From assembly GCA_001898625.1 (NCBI GenBank), contig MKUP01000006.1:172443-236442 (forward strand): 64,000 nt of DNA, given 5' to 3'. The DNA is from Burkholderiales bacterium 67-32 (GTDB taxonomy: Bacteria > Pseudomonadota > Gammaproteobacteria > Burkholderiales > Burkholderiaceae_B). The notes under the pieces were generated by a model that was not told where the DNA came from, ran no database searches, and was given only the letters and a program-made list of their open reading frames with translations. The first letter of the stretch is position 1; each line of letters starts with the position of its first letter. This document shows positions 43,833 to 52,181 of this stretch, piece by piece. Position numbers and translations under genes: made by a program.

Positions 43833-43879
43833 GTGGACGCTGTACACATAAATTATCAGAGATAATGTACAGTGTCCAC
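43833..43879. promoter_or_regulatory. Operator region between VOC gene and tetR
   Basis: GTGGACGCTGTACA (43833-43846) and TGTACAGTGTCCAC (43866-43879) are inverted copies (13 of 14 match) with a 19-bp spacer that itself holds ATTATC-AGA-GATAAT (43852-43866). It lies within the 103-bp divergent region and fits TetR binding at both promoters. Confidence 0.65.
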
Positions 43880-43890
43880 ATGGAGTTTCC

Positions 43891-44535
43891 ATGACCAGCG
43901 CCGTCACCCCGCCCGCCTCGCGCAGTACCTACCGCCACGGCGACCTGCGCCGCGCGCTGCTGGAAGCGGGCATCGAGCTTGCCCGCCAGGGCGGCCCTTC
44001 GGCGATCGTGCTGCGCGAAGCCACCCGCCGCGCCGGCGTCGTCCCGAATGCCGCCTACCGCCACTTCGCCAGCCGGGAAGACCTGCTGTTGGCGGTGCGG
44101 GCCGCCGCGTTGTCCGCGCTGGCCAGCGCCATGGAAACCGAACTCGACAAACTGGACGGCAACAGCCCGCCCGCCGACTACGCCCGCGCCAGCCTGCGCG
44201 CGGTGGGCGCGGGCTACCTGCGTTTTGCCTGGCTGGAGCCAGGCCTGTTCCGTACCGCTTTCGCCCCGGCCGAAGGGCCGCTGAAAGTGCCCCCGGCCGA
44301 CAAGGCCGGCCGCGGCGGACTGGATCCTTTCCAGTTGCTCAGCGCCGCGCTGGACCGCATGGCGGCGGCGGGCCTGCTGACGCCGGAGCGCCGCTTCGCC
44401 GCCGAATATCTGGCCTGGTCGTCCGTCCACGGGTTGGCCATGCTGGTGATAGAAGGGCCGTTGCGCGGCTTCAGTCCCGCGCAGGTGGAAGCGGTGGGAC
44501 AGCGGCTGCTGGAGATGGTCGAGAAGGGGTTGTAG
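43891..44535 (+). CDS. TetR/AcrR-family repressor
   Basis: A 214-residue regulator with N-terminal HTH (YRHGDLRRALLEAGIELARQGGPSAIVLREATRRAGVVPNAAYRHFASREDLLLAV) and a WHG-type C-terminal ligand domain (AEYLAWSSVHGLAMLVIEGPL). It probably represses itself and the divergent VOC protein through the repeats at 43833-43879. Ligand unknown. Confidence 0.9.
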   Translation: MTSAVTPPASRSTYRHGDLRRALLEAGIELARQGGPSAIVLREATRRAGVVPNAAYRHFASREDLLLAVRAAALSALASAMETELDKLDGNSPPADYARASLRAVGAGYLRFAWLEPGLFRTAFAPAEGPLKVPPADKAGRGGLDPFQLLSAALDRMAAAGLLTPERRFAAEYLAWSSVHGLAMLVIEGPLRGFSPAQVEAVGQRLLEMVEKGL

Positions 44536-44545
44536 GAGACTCCGC

Positions 44546-45034
44546 TCAGTAACCGGGCAGGCTCAGGCTGCCCGTGTCCGAAAACCGCGTCGTGCCGAAC
44601 ATCCCGCCCGACAGCTTGCCGCGGACCACATAGGGAATGTTGTCCAGGCGCGATCCATCCGCCAGGCCCAGCGCCTGCCGGATCGCGCTGAATGCGGACA
44701 CCGACACGGGTACCGTCAGCACGGTCTCGCCGAAGCGGGGCACGCTGCCGCGTTCGCTGCTGACGCCCGTCGCGAAGCGTTTGCCGTTCAGTTCCAGCTC
44801 CAGCGCGGCGCCGTCGTAGTCCACCGCGGAGTCGTTGGGGTTCTGGACGCGCAGCTTGACCGCCATCCGCATTTCCAGGCCCTGGCCTTCCAGGGGTTCG
44901 ACGCCGGCGACCTGCACGTTGAGCGGATCGCGGCCGGGCAGGCTGGCGCAGCCGGCCAACGCCAGGGCCAGGGCCAGCAGGCCGGCCAGGGCGGCCCGGC
45001 GCGGCGACGAAAATCCATGGAAGGGAAGGTGCAT
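44546..45034 (-). CDS. LEA type 2 (WHy-domain) lipoprotein
   Basis: A 162-residue lipoprotein: lipobox LALAGC, Cys near residue 29, then a single WHy/LEA-2 domain (PLNVQVAGVEPLEGQGLEMRMAVKLRVQNPNDSAVDYDGAALELELNGKRFATGVSSERGSVPRFGETVLTVPVSVS). Such proteins sit in the outer membrane and are linked to stress tolerance; molecular role unknown. Start at ATG 45034 directly precedes the signal peptide. It is convergent with the TetR gene. Confidence 0.9.
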   Translation of the reverse strand: MHLPFHGFSSPRRAALAGLLALALALAGCASLPGRDPLNVQVAGVEPLEGQGLEMRMAVKLRVQNPNDSAVDYDGAALELELNGKRFATGVSSERGSVPRFGETVLTVPVSVSAFSAIRQALGLADGSRLDNIPYVVRGKLSGGMFGTTRFSDTGSLSLPGY

Positions 45035-45133
45035 GATCGGTGCCCGTGAAAGCCGCGTAGCCTTCATCTTAGAAACGTCGCGCACGGTCCGCAAAACTTG
45101 TTACCTCTTGCCGCAAGGCCTGCAAGAGCCACG

Positions 45134-46018
45134 TCACAGGCCCTGGAGACGAGCGAGTTTGTCCGGGTTTCGCATCAGGTAGATGTTCGATACCGCGCCG
45201 TTCTCGCCATAGGCGAAGGTCAGCGCGCCGATGACCACGCCGTTCTCGCGCAGCAGCACGCCCCTGGCGCCGCTGATGTCGGCCACGATCCAGTCCATGC
45301 CCTGCCAGAACCGTATCAGGCCGCGTTCGACGAAGCGTATCACCGACACCTTGCCCATCAGTTCCTGCTGGAGTGTGATGGCCTTGCCGCCGCCGTCCGA
45401 CGAGAAGCGGACGTCGTCCGACAACAGGGCCGCCAGCGGCCCGGTGCCATGGCCGTTGATGGCGTCCTGGAACGCCGACAGCAACTGCTCCTGGCGTTCG
45501 GCCGGCGTGGCGTGCCGGACCTTGCTGGACTCGATGGCCTCGCGCGCCCGCGAGACCAGCTTGCGGCAGGCGCTTTCCCGCATGCCCAGCGTGGCGGCGA
45601 TGTCCGGGTAGGGCGTGTCGAAGATCTCGTGCAGCAGATACGCGGCCCGTTCCTTGGGCGTGAGCCGTTCCAGTACCAGCAGGAAGGCCGTGGTCAGCGA
45701 CGAGGCCAGCTCCAGCCGCGACTCCGGCGTGTCGTCCTCGCGGGTATGGATGGGCTCGGGCAGCCACGAGCCCACGTAGTCCACCCGCGTCCGGTGCGCC
45801 GCGCGCAGCATGTCCACGCACAGGTTGGTGCAGATGCTGGTCAGCCACGCCGCCGGAGTCGCGATCGCGCCGCGATCCGCCTGCATCCACTTGATGAAGG
45901 TCTCCTGCACGGCATCCTCGGCATCGGCCCGCGTGCCCAGCATGCGATACGCCAGCCCGAACAGGAACCGCCGCCGTGCTTCGAAGACCTCGGTTCCATC
46001 ACCCGTCGGCATGTCCAT
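45134..46018 (-). CDS. ECF sigma factor, SigJ-like with SnoaL domain
   Basis: A 294-residue extracytoplasmic-function sigma factor: region 2 (FEARRRFLFGLAYRMLGTRADAEDAVQETFIKWM), region 4 (LVLERLTPKERAAYLLHEIFDTPYPDIAATLGMRESACRKLVSRARE) and a C-terminal SnoaL-like domain (about 170-290) that controls activity without an anti-sigma factor. ATG 46018 shares a base with the stop of the AhpD-like gene upstream, so they are co-translated. This pairing of SigJ-type sigma factors with a carboxymuconolactone-decarboxylase-type protein is common and points to oxidative stress. Confidence 0.92.
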   Translation of the reverse strand: MDMPTGDGTEVFEARRRFLFGLAYRMLGTRADAEDAVQETFIKWMQADRGAIATPAAWLTSICTNLCVDMLRAAHRTRVDYVGSWLPEPIHTREDDTPESRLELASSLTTAFLLVLERLTPKERAAYLLHEIFDTPYPDIAATLGMRESACRKLVSRAREAIESSKVRHATPAERQEQLLSAFQDAINGHGTGPLAALLSDDVRFSSDGGGKAITLQQELMGKVSVIRFVERGLIRFWQGMDWIVADISGARGVLLRENGVVIGALTFAYGENGAVSNIYLMRNPDKLARLQGL

Positions 46019-46449
46019 CAGTGCATCGACACCTGGAGCCGGTTCCAGAGATTGATCATCGCGATCGTGCTGGTCAGCACGGCGATCTCCTTGTCCGAGA
46101 AGTGTTCCCGCAGGCGGGCGCGCAGCGGGGCGTAGTCGGTCCTGCGGTCGAGCACGGTCAGGGCTTCCGTCCAGGCCAGGGCGGCCTTTTCGCGCTCCGT
46201 GAAGTCGTTGACGTGCTCCCAGACGACCAGGCGGTCCAGGCGCTCGTTGGTCTCGCCGTCCTCCCGGGCCTCCCGGATGTGCAGTTTCACGCAGAAGGCG
46301 CATTGGTTGATCTGCGAGGCGCGCAGGACGACGAGGTGGTGCAGCAGGGGATCCAGGCCCTGCTCGCGGATCTGCGCCTGCGCGGCGGCGAAGGACTGGT
46401 AGACCGAGGGAAGCTGGGTGGCGGCGTTGACGGGCGAGGCGTTGCTCAT
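46018..46449 (-). CDS. AhpD/carboxymuconolactone decarboxylase family protein
   Basis: A 143-residue protein with the AhpD redox motif C50-A-F-C53-x3-H57, so it should reduce peroxides through its two Cys. ATG 46449 is preceded by GGAG on the minus strand; a frame open to 46608 would cross the operator of the divergent gene. Its stop overlaps the ECF sigma factor start. Together they look like a self-contained peroxide response pair. Confidence 0.92.
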   Translation of the reverse strand: MSNASPVNAATQLPSVYQSFAAAQAQIREQGLDPLLHHLVVLRASQINQCAFCVKLHIREAREDGETNERLDRLVVWEHVNDFTEREKAALAWTEALTVLDRRTDYAPLRARLREHFSDKEIAVLTSTIAMINLWNRLQVSMH

Positions 46450-46556
46450 GGCGATCTCCAAAAAAGGGTTTACGCCTGTATGACGAACGAGCCCGCCGGT
46501 TTGTGACGTCCCGGCGCGACGCCGTCCGGCATCCCGGACCAGATGGTTCAATTGTC

Positions 46557-46574
46557 CTATTGACAGGTCAATAG
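46557..46574. promoter_or_regulatory. GntR operator copy 1 (CTATTG-N6-CAATAG)
   Basis: Perfect CTATTG-N6-CAATAG (N6 = ACAGGT; the inner AC/GT extends the arms to 8 bp), 51 bp upstream of the GTG start of the monooxygenase-ALDH operon. Same motif at 51238-51255 and 52119-52136. Confidence 0.75.
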
Positions 46575-46625
46575 AATAAATGTGAAATGGCTCGAAAAAG
46601 TCCGACAACCCAAGCGAGGTAGCGT

Positions 46626-47834
46626 GTGAGCACCGGGACCCCCGAGCAGGTCATTATTGTAGGCGGCGGCCCCGTGGGCCTGGTCGCGGCGATGCGGCTG
46701 GGCCATTACGGCATTCCGGTCGTGGTCGTGGAAGCCGAGGAACAGGTGTCGCGGGCCTTGAAGGCCTCTACCTTCCATCCTCCCACGCTGGAAATGCTGG
46801 ATGAATACGGTATCACGCCCGGGCTGATCGAAGCCGGACTGGTCGCCCCCACCTGGCAGGTGCGCATGCACGAGACGGGCGAGTTCGCCGAGTTCGACCT
46901 GTCTTCGCTCAAGGACGAGACCGCCCACCCCTATCGTCTGCAGACCGAGCAATGGAAGCTGTCCGAGCTGCTGCTGGCCCACATCCGTGAAAAACTGCCG
47001 GCGGTGCGGGTGCTGATGGGGCATCCGTGCGTGGCGGTGTCGCAGGATGCGGATTCGGTGCGCGTTACCGTGGAGTCGCCCGCCGGCGAACGCGAGGAGC
47101 TGTCGGGGCGCTACCTGATCGCGGCTGACGGGGCTCGCAGCACGGTGCGGACCACGCTGGACCTGAGTTTCGAGGGACATACCTTTCCCGAGACCACGGT
47201 GCTGGCCACCACCCGGTTTCCGTTCCACGAACACATCCCCTCGCTGTCCTACATCAACTACTGCTGGGCCTCGACCGGAACCTTCAGCTTGCTGCGGCTT
47301 CCGGACCTCTGGCGGGTCAGCCTGTATCCCTGGGAGGGCGAGTCCATCGACGACGCCCTCCAGCCCGAATCCATCCAGAGAAAGCTCCAGCACGTCCTGC
47401 CGCGCGACCAGGCCTACGACGTGATGGAGATCCGCCCCTACCGTATCCACCAGCGGGTCGTGAACACCTATGTCAACGGCCGCATCGTGCTGGCGGGCGA
47501 TGCCGCCCACATCAACAGTCCCAGCGGCGGCATGGGCATGAACGGGGGCATCCACGACGCCTTCAACCTCACGGACAAGCTGCGCCGCATCTACGCGGGC
47601 GAAAGCGATGCGCTGCTGGGCCAGTACGAGCGCCAGCGGCGCCCGATCGCCATCAAGCACGTGCTGCAACAGTCGGGCCGCAACCGCGCCCGCATGCAGG
47701 AACGCGGGGAAGCCCAGCGCCGCACGACGCTGGAGGACTTGAAGCGCAAGGCGGAAGACCCGCGGCTGGCCCGCGAGTACCTGCTCGAAACCTCGATGAT
47801 CCTGAGCCTGCGCGAAGCGGCCGCGATCGAATAG
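46626..47834 (+). CDS. FAD-dependent aromatic-type monooxygenase (PHBH/MhpA family)
   Basis: A 402-residue flavoprotein hydroxylase: GGGPVGL FAD motif (residues 13-19), DG motif in LIAADGARSTVR, and GD motif LAGDAAHINSPSGGMGMNGGIHDAFNL. It should insert one oxygen atom using NAD(P)H. It starts at GTG 46626, with GAGGTAG upstream, and is shorter than MhpA (about 550) because the thioredoxin-like tail is absent. The ALDH gene starts 12 bases downstream. The GntR operator lies upstream, so it belongs with the Bug, isomerase-like, LeuCD-like and lyase genes. Substrate unknown. Confidence 0.9.
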   Translation: MSTGTPEQVIIVGGGPVGLVAAMRLGHYGIPVVVVEAEEQVSRALKASTFHPPTLEMLDEYGITPGLIEAGLVAPTWQVRMHETGEFAEFDLSSLKDETAHPYRLQTEQWKLSELLLAHIREKLPAVRVLMGHPCVAVSQDADSVRVTVESPAGEREELSGRYLIAADGARSTVRTTLDLSFEGHTFPETTVLATTRFPFHEHIPSLSYINYCWASTGTFSLLRLPDLWRVSLYPWEGESIDDALQPESIQRKLQHVLPRDQAYDVMEIRPYRIHQRVVNTYVNGRIVLAGDAAHINSPSGGMGMNGGIHDAFNLTDKLRRIYAGESDALLGQYERQRRPIAIKHVLQQSGRNRARMQERGEAQRRTTLEDLKRKAEDPRLAREYLLETSMILSLREAAAIE

Positions 47835-47846
47835 GCACGGCGCGCC

Positions 47847-49340
47847 ATGAATCAACCCACGCAGTACTCCATCCGCGAGCAGGTATCGAGTTTCATCGAG
47901 GGCCGCTACACGCGTTCGGCCGGACACGAACTGCCGGTGATCTTCCCCGGCGACGCGCGGCGCATCTCGACCCTGGTCGAGGCGTCGGCGGACGAGGTCG
48001 ACGCGGCGGTGCGGTCCGCCCGGGCCGCTTTCGACGACGGGCGCTGGCGCAGGCTGCCGGTCGAGGCCCGCCAGGCCGTGATGCGCAAGGTGGCCGATCT
48101 GGTCGACCAACATCGCGACGAACTGGCCTACCTGGAATGCATGAATTCCGGCATTCCCATGCGCCATCTGCAAAGGGGCCAGATTCCCCGCACGGCCTAC
48201 AACTTCCGCTTCTTCGCGGAATTCCTGGGCCAGCATGCCGAGAAGCTGCATGGCCAGACGGACGGCTACCTGACGCTGGTGCTGCGCGAGCCGGTGGGCG
48301 TCGCGGCGTTGATCGGCCCGTGGAACGCGCCGCTGGCCCTGACGTCGATGAAGATCGCCGGCGCCATCGCGTTCGGCAACAGTTGCGTCTGCAAGCCGTC
48401 CGAGGTCACGCCGCTGGCGGTCGCGCGTTTCATGGAACTGCTGGTGGAGGCGGGCGTGCCGCCGGGCGTCGTCAACCTGGTCAACGGCCGGGGCGGGGTC
48501 ACGGGCGAAGCCCTGGTGGCGCATCCGCAGGTGGACCTGGTGTCCTTCACGGGTGGCACGCAGACGGCGCGGCGGATCTCGGCCAGCGCCGGCGAAGGGC
48601 TCAAGCCCCTGTCGCTGGAACTGGGCGGCAAGTCGGCCAACATCATCTTCGAATCGGCCGACCTGGACCGCGCGGTGGACGGGGCGCTGGTCGGCATCTT
48701 TTCGAACAACGGCCAGCAGTGCCTGGCGGGCTCGCGCATCCTGGTGCAGCGCCCGGTGCTGGACCGCTTCGTCGAGGCCTTCGCGCAGCGCGCCCGGCGG
48801 CTGCGCATCGGCAGTCCGCTGGACCCGGCCACCGAGATCGGTCCGCTGGCGTTCCGGGCCCATCGGCAGCGAGTGGCCGGCTACGTGGACATCGCCCGCG
48901 CCGACGGCGCGCAACTGCTGTGCGGCGGTGCAACGGTCGAGGCGCTGGAGCCGGGCTTTTATTTCCAGCCGACGGCGGTGCTGGCGCGGGACAACACGGC
49001 GCGCGTCTGCCGCGAGGAGATCTTCGGCCCCTTCGCGACCATCGTTCCGTTCGACACGCAGGACGAGGCCTACGCCATCGCGAACGACAGCGAGTTCGGC
49101 CTGGTGTCCTATGTGTGGAGCGACCATCAGCCCACGGTGATGCGCGCGTTGTCGGAGATCCGGGCCGGCATGGTGTGGGTCAACACGCCCATGACGCGCG
49201 ACCTGCGCGCGCCTTTTGGCGGCATCAAGGCATCGGGCTATGGCCGCGAGGGCGGCGAGTCCAGCATGAAGTTCTATACCTTCGAGAAGACGGTCATGCT
49301 GCCCACGGTGCCACCGTCGATACCCCGCATGGGTATATGA
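47847..49340 (+). CDS. Aldehyde dehydrogenase
   Basis: A 497-residue NAD(P)-dependent aldehyde dehydrogenase with catalytic Glu258 in LELGGKS and Cys292 in NNGQQCLAG; WNAPLALTSMKIAGAIAFGN and EEIFGPFATIVPF are typical. Closest by eye to BetB/HpcC-type (hydroxymuconic semialdehyde) enzymes. It is co-transcribed with the monooxygenase, so it likely oxidises an aldehyde formed in the same pathway. A strong two-way terminator follows immediately. Confidence 0.92.
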   Translation: MNQPTQYSIREQVSSFIEGRYTRSAGHELPVIFPGDARRISTLVEASADEVDAAVRSARAAFDDGRWRRLPVEARQAVMRKVADLVDQHRDELAYLECMNSGIPMRHLQRGQIPRTAYNFRFFAEFLGQHAEKLHGQTDGYLTLVLREPVGVAALIGPWNAPLALTSMKIAGAIAFGNSCVCKPSEVTPLAVARFMELLVEAGVPPGVVNLVNGRGGVTGEALVAHPQVDLVSFTGGTQTARRISASAGEGLKPLSLELGGKSANIIFESADLDRAVDGALVGIFSNNGQQCLAGSRILVQRPVLDRFVEAFAQRARRLRIGSPLDPATEIGPLAFRAHRQRVAGYVDIARADGAQLLCGGATVEALEPGFYFQPTAVLARDNTARVCREEIFGPFATIVPFDTQDEAYAIANDSEFGLVSYVWSDHQPTVMRALSEIRAGMVWVNTPMTRDLRAPFGGIKASGYGREGGESSMKFYTFEKTVMLPTVPPSIPRMGI

Positions 49341-49374
49341 AAAAACGGCGCTTTCTGGTGAAAGCGCCGTTTTT
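49341..49374. terminator. Bidirectional intrinsic terminator
   Basis: AAAAACGGCGCTTTC (49341-49355), loop TGGT, GAAAGCGCCGTTTTT (49360-49374). The perfect stem with A-run before and T-run after serves both the ALDH gene (+) and the isomerase-like gene (-), which converge here. Confidence 0.9.
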
Positions 49375-49382
49375 CCAGTGGC

Positions 49383-50141
49383 TCAGGGCTGTTGTCGGGC
49401 AAGGCGATCGCGCCAGTGGTCGCCCCGCAGCCAGGGCTCCAGCGGCGCGGGCCGGCCATCCACGGACGAGACGCCCATCCAGGCCAGGCACAACATGCAT
49501 GACAGCACCGGTACGCGCGACCGGGCGTTCGCCGCCAGCAGCGGGGCCAGCGTGGGCATGCCCGTGCCCAGCATCAGGATGGCGTCGGTGTCGTCGCGGG
49601 CCAGGTCGTCCAGCAGCGCGCCGGCGGCGTCCGCCTTCATCGAATAGATGGGGTGGAACTGTGTGTGGTCCATGGCGGCCGACGCCACGCGCGACACCGT
49701 GAAACCCTGGGATTCCCAATAGGCCTTGCTGGCGGCGGTCAGCTCGGCGGGATAGGGCGAGGCCAGCGCGATCCGGCGGGCGCCCAACTGCTTCAACGAG
49801 GCGACCACCGCGGTGGCCGCGGTGAAGGCCGGTACGCCGCGCTCGCGCTCGATGCCCGCCAACACCTGTTCTTCGCGTTCGCGGCCCACCAGGTAGGAAG
49901 CGCCGGTGCAGCCCACCGCGACCGCCTTGATGGGCGCGTTGGCGAACTGGTCGCAGGCGGTGTCCAGCCTGTCCACGTAGTCGACCAGCCGCGCTTCGAT
50001 GGTGGACTTGTCGCTCATCAGGCGGGCGTTGATGTGGGCGTAGCCGGCCGGCAGCAGGATGAAGTATTCCGGCTCGACCGTGGTGTTGGCCTGCGGAGTC
50101 AGCAGGCCGATGAGCCCCTTGGGTGCGTATTCGACGGCCAT
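49383..50141 (-). CDS. Maleate isomerase/aspartate-racemase superfamily protein
   Basis: A 252-residue protein of the Asp/Glu racemase fold: GLIGLLTPQANTTVEPEYFILLPAGYAHINARL, first catalytic Cys in AVGCTGASYLVG and second in VLSCMLCLAWM. Two-Cys members include maleate cis-trans isomerase; one-Cys members include arylmalonate decarboxylase, so isomerase chemistry is more likely. ATG 50141 is chosen because family proteins start just before GLIGLLTP. It begins 7 bases after the stop of the Bug gene, and both are presumably under the GntR operator at 51238. Expected substrate: a cis-unsaturated dicarboxylate. Confidence 0.88.
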   Translation of the reverse strand: MAVEYAPKGLIGLLTPQANTTVEPEYFILLPAGYAHINARLMSDKSTIEARLVDYVDRLDTACDQFANAPIKAVAVGCTGASYLVGREREEQVLAGIERERGVPAFTAATAVVASLKQLGARRIALASPYPAELTAASKAYWESQGFTVSRVASAAMDHTQFHPIYSMKADAAGALLDDLARDDTDAILMLGTGMPTLAPLLAANARSRVPVLSCMLCLAWMGVSSVDGRPAPLEPWLRGDHWRDRLARQQP

Positions 50142-50148
50142 GCGGGCA

Positions 50149-51159
50149 TCAATCCAGCTTGATGTTGGCGGCCTTGATGATGGGCGCCCACTTGCGGTCC
50201 TCGTCATGCAGGAACTTCACGAATTCCGCCTGCGGCGCGCCGATCGGGGTCAGCCCCTGTTCGGCCAGCTTGCCGCGGAAATCGGCGTTGGCCATGACTT
50301 TTGCCAGCGCGGTCTGGAGCCTGTCGACGACGGCGGCGGGGGTGCCGGCCGGCGCCGAGACGCCGAACCAGGCCTCGCCCACGGTGCCCGGCACGACCTC
50401 GTTCATCGTCGGCACGTCGGGGAAGGCGGGGACGCGCTTGGGGCCGCTGACGGCCAGGATGCGCACGTTGCCTGCCTTGGACTGGGTGGAGGCGACCGCC
50501 ATGTTGTTGAAGATGGCGTCCAGTTGTCCGCCCAGCAGGTCGTTCATGGCGGGACCCGTACCCTTGTAGGGAACGTGGGTCATGTCCATGTGCGCCTTTT
50601 GCTTGAGCATCTCGCCGGTCAGGAAGCCCGCCGAGCCCACGCCGGCCGAGCCGTAGTTGTACTTGCCGCCGGCCTGGCGGGCCAGTTCGACGAATTCCTT
50701 GAAGTCCTTCGCGGGGTGACTGGTGCGCACGATCAGGCCGTTGGGGAAAGTGCCCAGCAGCATGATGTGCGTGAAGTCGCGGTAGGGGTCATAGGGAATC
50801 TTCTGGCCCAGCAGCGGGCCGGTGGTGATGGCCGCGCCGTTGGTGATGACCAGCGTGTAGCCGTTGGGCGGCGCCTTGGCGCCCAGGTCGGTTCCCAGTA
50901 TGGAGCCGGCCCCGCCTTTGTTGTCCACGATGACCGACTGGCCCACTTCCTCGGCCAGCGCATTGGCGACCAGGCGCCCGATGACGTCGGTCGAGCCGCC
51001 CGGGCTGAAGGGCACGATGAGCTTGATGGGACGATCGGGATAGGCTTGGGCCAGGACGGCGCTGGAAGCGGCGGCAAGACCCACTGCAAGGAACGCGCGG
51101 CGGCAGATATTCAGCACGCGGGGGCGGGCGCGATGTTCCCCTGTAATATGATTGCGCAT
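50149..51159 (-). CDS. Bug/TctC-family periplasmic solute-binding protein
   Basis: A 336-residue Bug protein with a long signal peptide (positive RRAFLAVGLAAASSAVLAQ), RPIKLIVPFSPGGSTDVIG, GAGSILGTD, PPNGYTLVIT and HVPYKGTGPAMNDLLGG. ATG 51159 is preferred; an upstream frame adds 11 residues inside the promoter. It is divergent from the GntR regulator and co-transcribed with the isomerase-like gene, so it should bind the compound degraded by this cluster. Confidence 0.94.
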   Translation of the reverse strand: MRNHITGEHRARPRVLNICRRAFLAVGLAAASSAVLAQAYPDRPIKLIVPFSPGGSTDVIGRLVANALAEEVGQSVIVDNKGGAGSILGTDLGAKAPPNGYTLVITNGAAITTGPLLGQKIPYDPYRDFTHIMLLGTFPNGLIVRTSHPAKDFKEFVELARQAGGKYNYGSAGVGSAGFLTGEMLKQKAHMDMTHVPYKGTGPAMNDLLGGQLDAIFNNMAVASTQSKAGNVRILAVSGPKRVPAFPDVPTMNEVVPGTVGEAWFGVSAPAGTPAAVVDRLQTALAKVMANADFRGKLAEQGLTPIGAPQAEFVKFLHDEDRKWAPIIKAANIKLD

Positions 51160-51237
51160 GACGTGACCTGAAGGAAATATGTACGACGGCATGTGGATAT
51201 TCCGCCAGGTTCCGTCATCGAGTCAAGCTAAATTGTT

Positions 51238-51255
51238 CTATTGGACAGACAATAA
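51238..51255. promoter_or_regulatory. GntR operator copy 2 (CTATTG-N6-CAATAA)
   Basis: CTATTG (51238-51243), GACAGA, CAATAA (51250-51255): same motif with one mismatch in the last base. It lies 16 bp before the GntR start and 78 bp from the divergent Bug start, so it can control both. Confidence 0.7.
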
Positions 51256-51271
51256 GACAGAATCAGGATCT

Positions 51272-52057
51272 ATGCCGCAAACCCTGCCCCTGCCGAAGTA
51301 CCACAGCGTCTACCTGGTATTGAAAGAAAGGCTGCGCGACGGCGTGTACGACGAACGCGTGCCCGGCGAGCTGGAGCTGATGGACGAGTTCGCCGTATCG
51401 CGCGCGACCGTGCGCAAGGCTTTGGAGAACTTGACCCAGGAAGGCCTGATCGAACGGTCGGCCGGACGCGGCACCCGGCGCCTGCAGCCCCCCGGCCAGG
51501 CGGCCCGGGGCGGGACGGCCACCCCCCGGATGGCGGGCCTCCTGGACAACATCATCGCCGCCAGCCTGGACACCACGGTCAAGGTCATCGAGCACGAGTA
51601 CGTGTCCGCCACCGAGCCGGCGGCCCGGATGCTGCAGATCGAGCCGCGCGCGCAGGTCCTGCGGGCGGTGCGCGTGCGCAGCACCAAGGCGGGCCCGGTT
51701 TCCTGCATCACCACCTGGGTGCCGCGCGAGTTCGCGGGCAACCTCGGCCGCCGGCAACTGGGGCGCAAGGCCATGCTGGTGCTGATCGAGGAGTCGGGCG
51801 TGGAGATCGGCCGGGCCCGGCAAAGCATTTCCGCGCGCCAGGCCGATGCCACCGTGGCGGGCCTGCTCGGCCTGCCGCTGGGGTCGGCGCTGCTGTCGGT
51901 CAGCCGCGTGGTCTACGACGTGAACGACCGCCCCGTGCTCTGGCTGCAAGGCCTGTACTGCCCCGACCGCTACGAGTACGAGATGGAGCTGTCACGGGTG
52001 GGAGGCATCGACGCCAAGGTCTGGGTCAGCAAGGATTTCAACGCCTATATGCGCTGA
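51272..52057 (+). CDS. GntR/HutC-family regulator with UTRA domain
   Basis: A 261-residue regulator: winged helix YHSVYLVLKERLRDGVYDERVPGELELMDEFAVSRATVRKALENLTQEGLIERSAGRGT, then a UTRA ligand domain (TVKVIEHEYVSATEPAARMLQIEPRAQVLRAVRVRSTKAGPVSCITTWVP). ATG 51272 follows AGGATC; an earlier frame from 51179 would run through the operator. Three copies of CTATTG-N6-CAATAG flank the three operons around it, so it is the obvious local regulator, probably a repressor released by a pathway intermediate. Confidence 0.92.
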   Translation: MPQTLPLPKYHSVYLVLKERLRDGVYDERVPGELELMDEFAVSRATVRKALENLTQEGLIERSAGRGTRRLQPPGQAARGGTATPRMAGLLDNIIAASLDTTVKVIEHEYVSATEPAARMLQIEPRAQVLRAVRVRSTKAGPVSCITTWVPREFAGNLGRRQLGRKAMLVLIEESGVEIGRARQSISARQADATVAGLLGLPLGSALLSVSRVVYDVNDRPVLWLQGLYCPDRYEYEMELSRVGGIDAKVWVSKDFNAYMR

Positions 52058-52118
52058 CGGCCCGCGCCGGGTATCCGGCGCGCCACAAATGCGAACACAA
52101 GAACCCGAATCAAATGTA

Positions 52119-52136
52119 CTATTGTTAGGACAATAG
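52119..52136. promoter_or_regulatory. GntR operator copy 3 (CTATTG-N6-CAATAG)
   Basis: Perfect CTATTG-N6-CAATAG (N6 = TTAGGA), 45 bp upstream of the dehydratase large-subunit start. Confidence 0.75.
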
Positions 52137-52181
52137 ATTGGAGGGGCCCGGCCGGGCCCTTCGAGGATATCGGGTGACAGC

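Noticed and set aside
46557..49127. 856-residue open frame on the minus strand across the monooxygenase and ALDH genes
   Set aside because: It is the antisense shadow of two clear enzymes in GC-rich DNA; its His/Gln/Arg/Gly-rich composition matches no fold.
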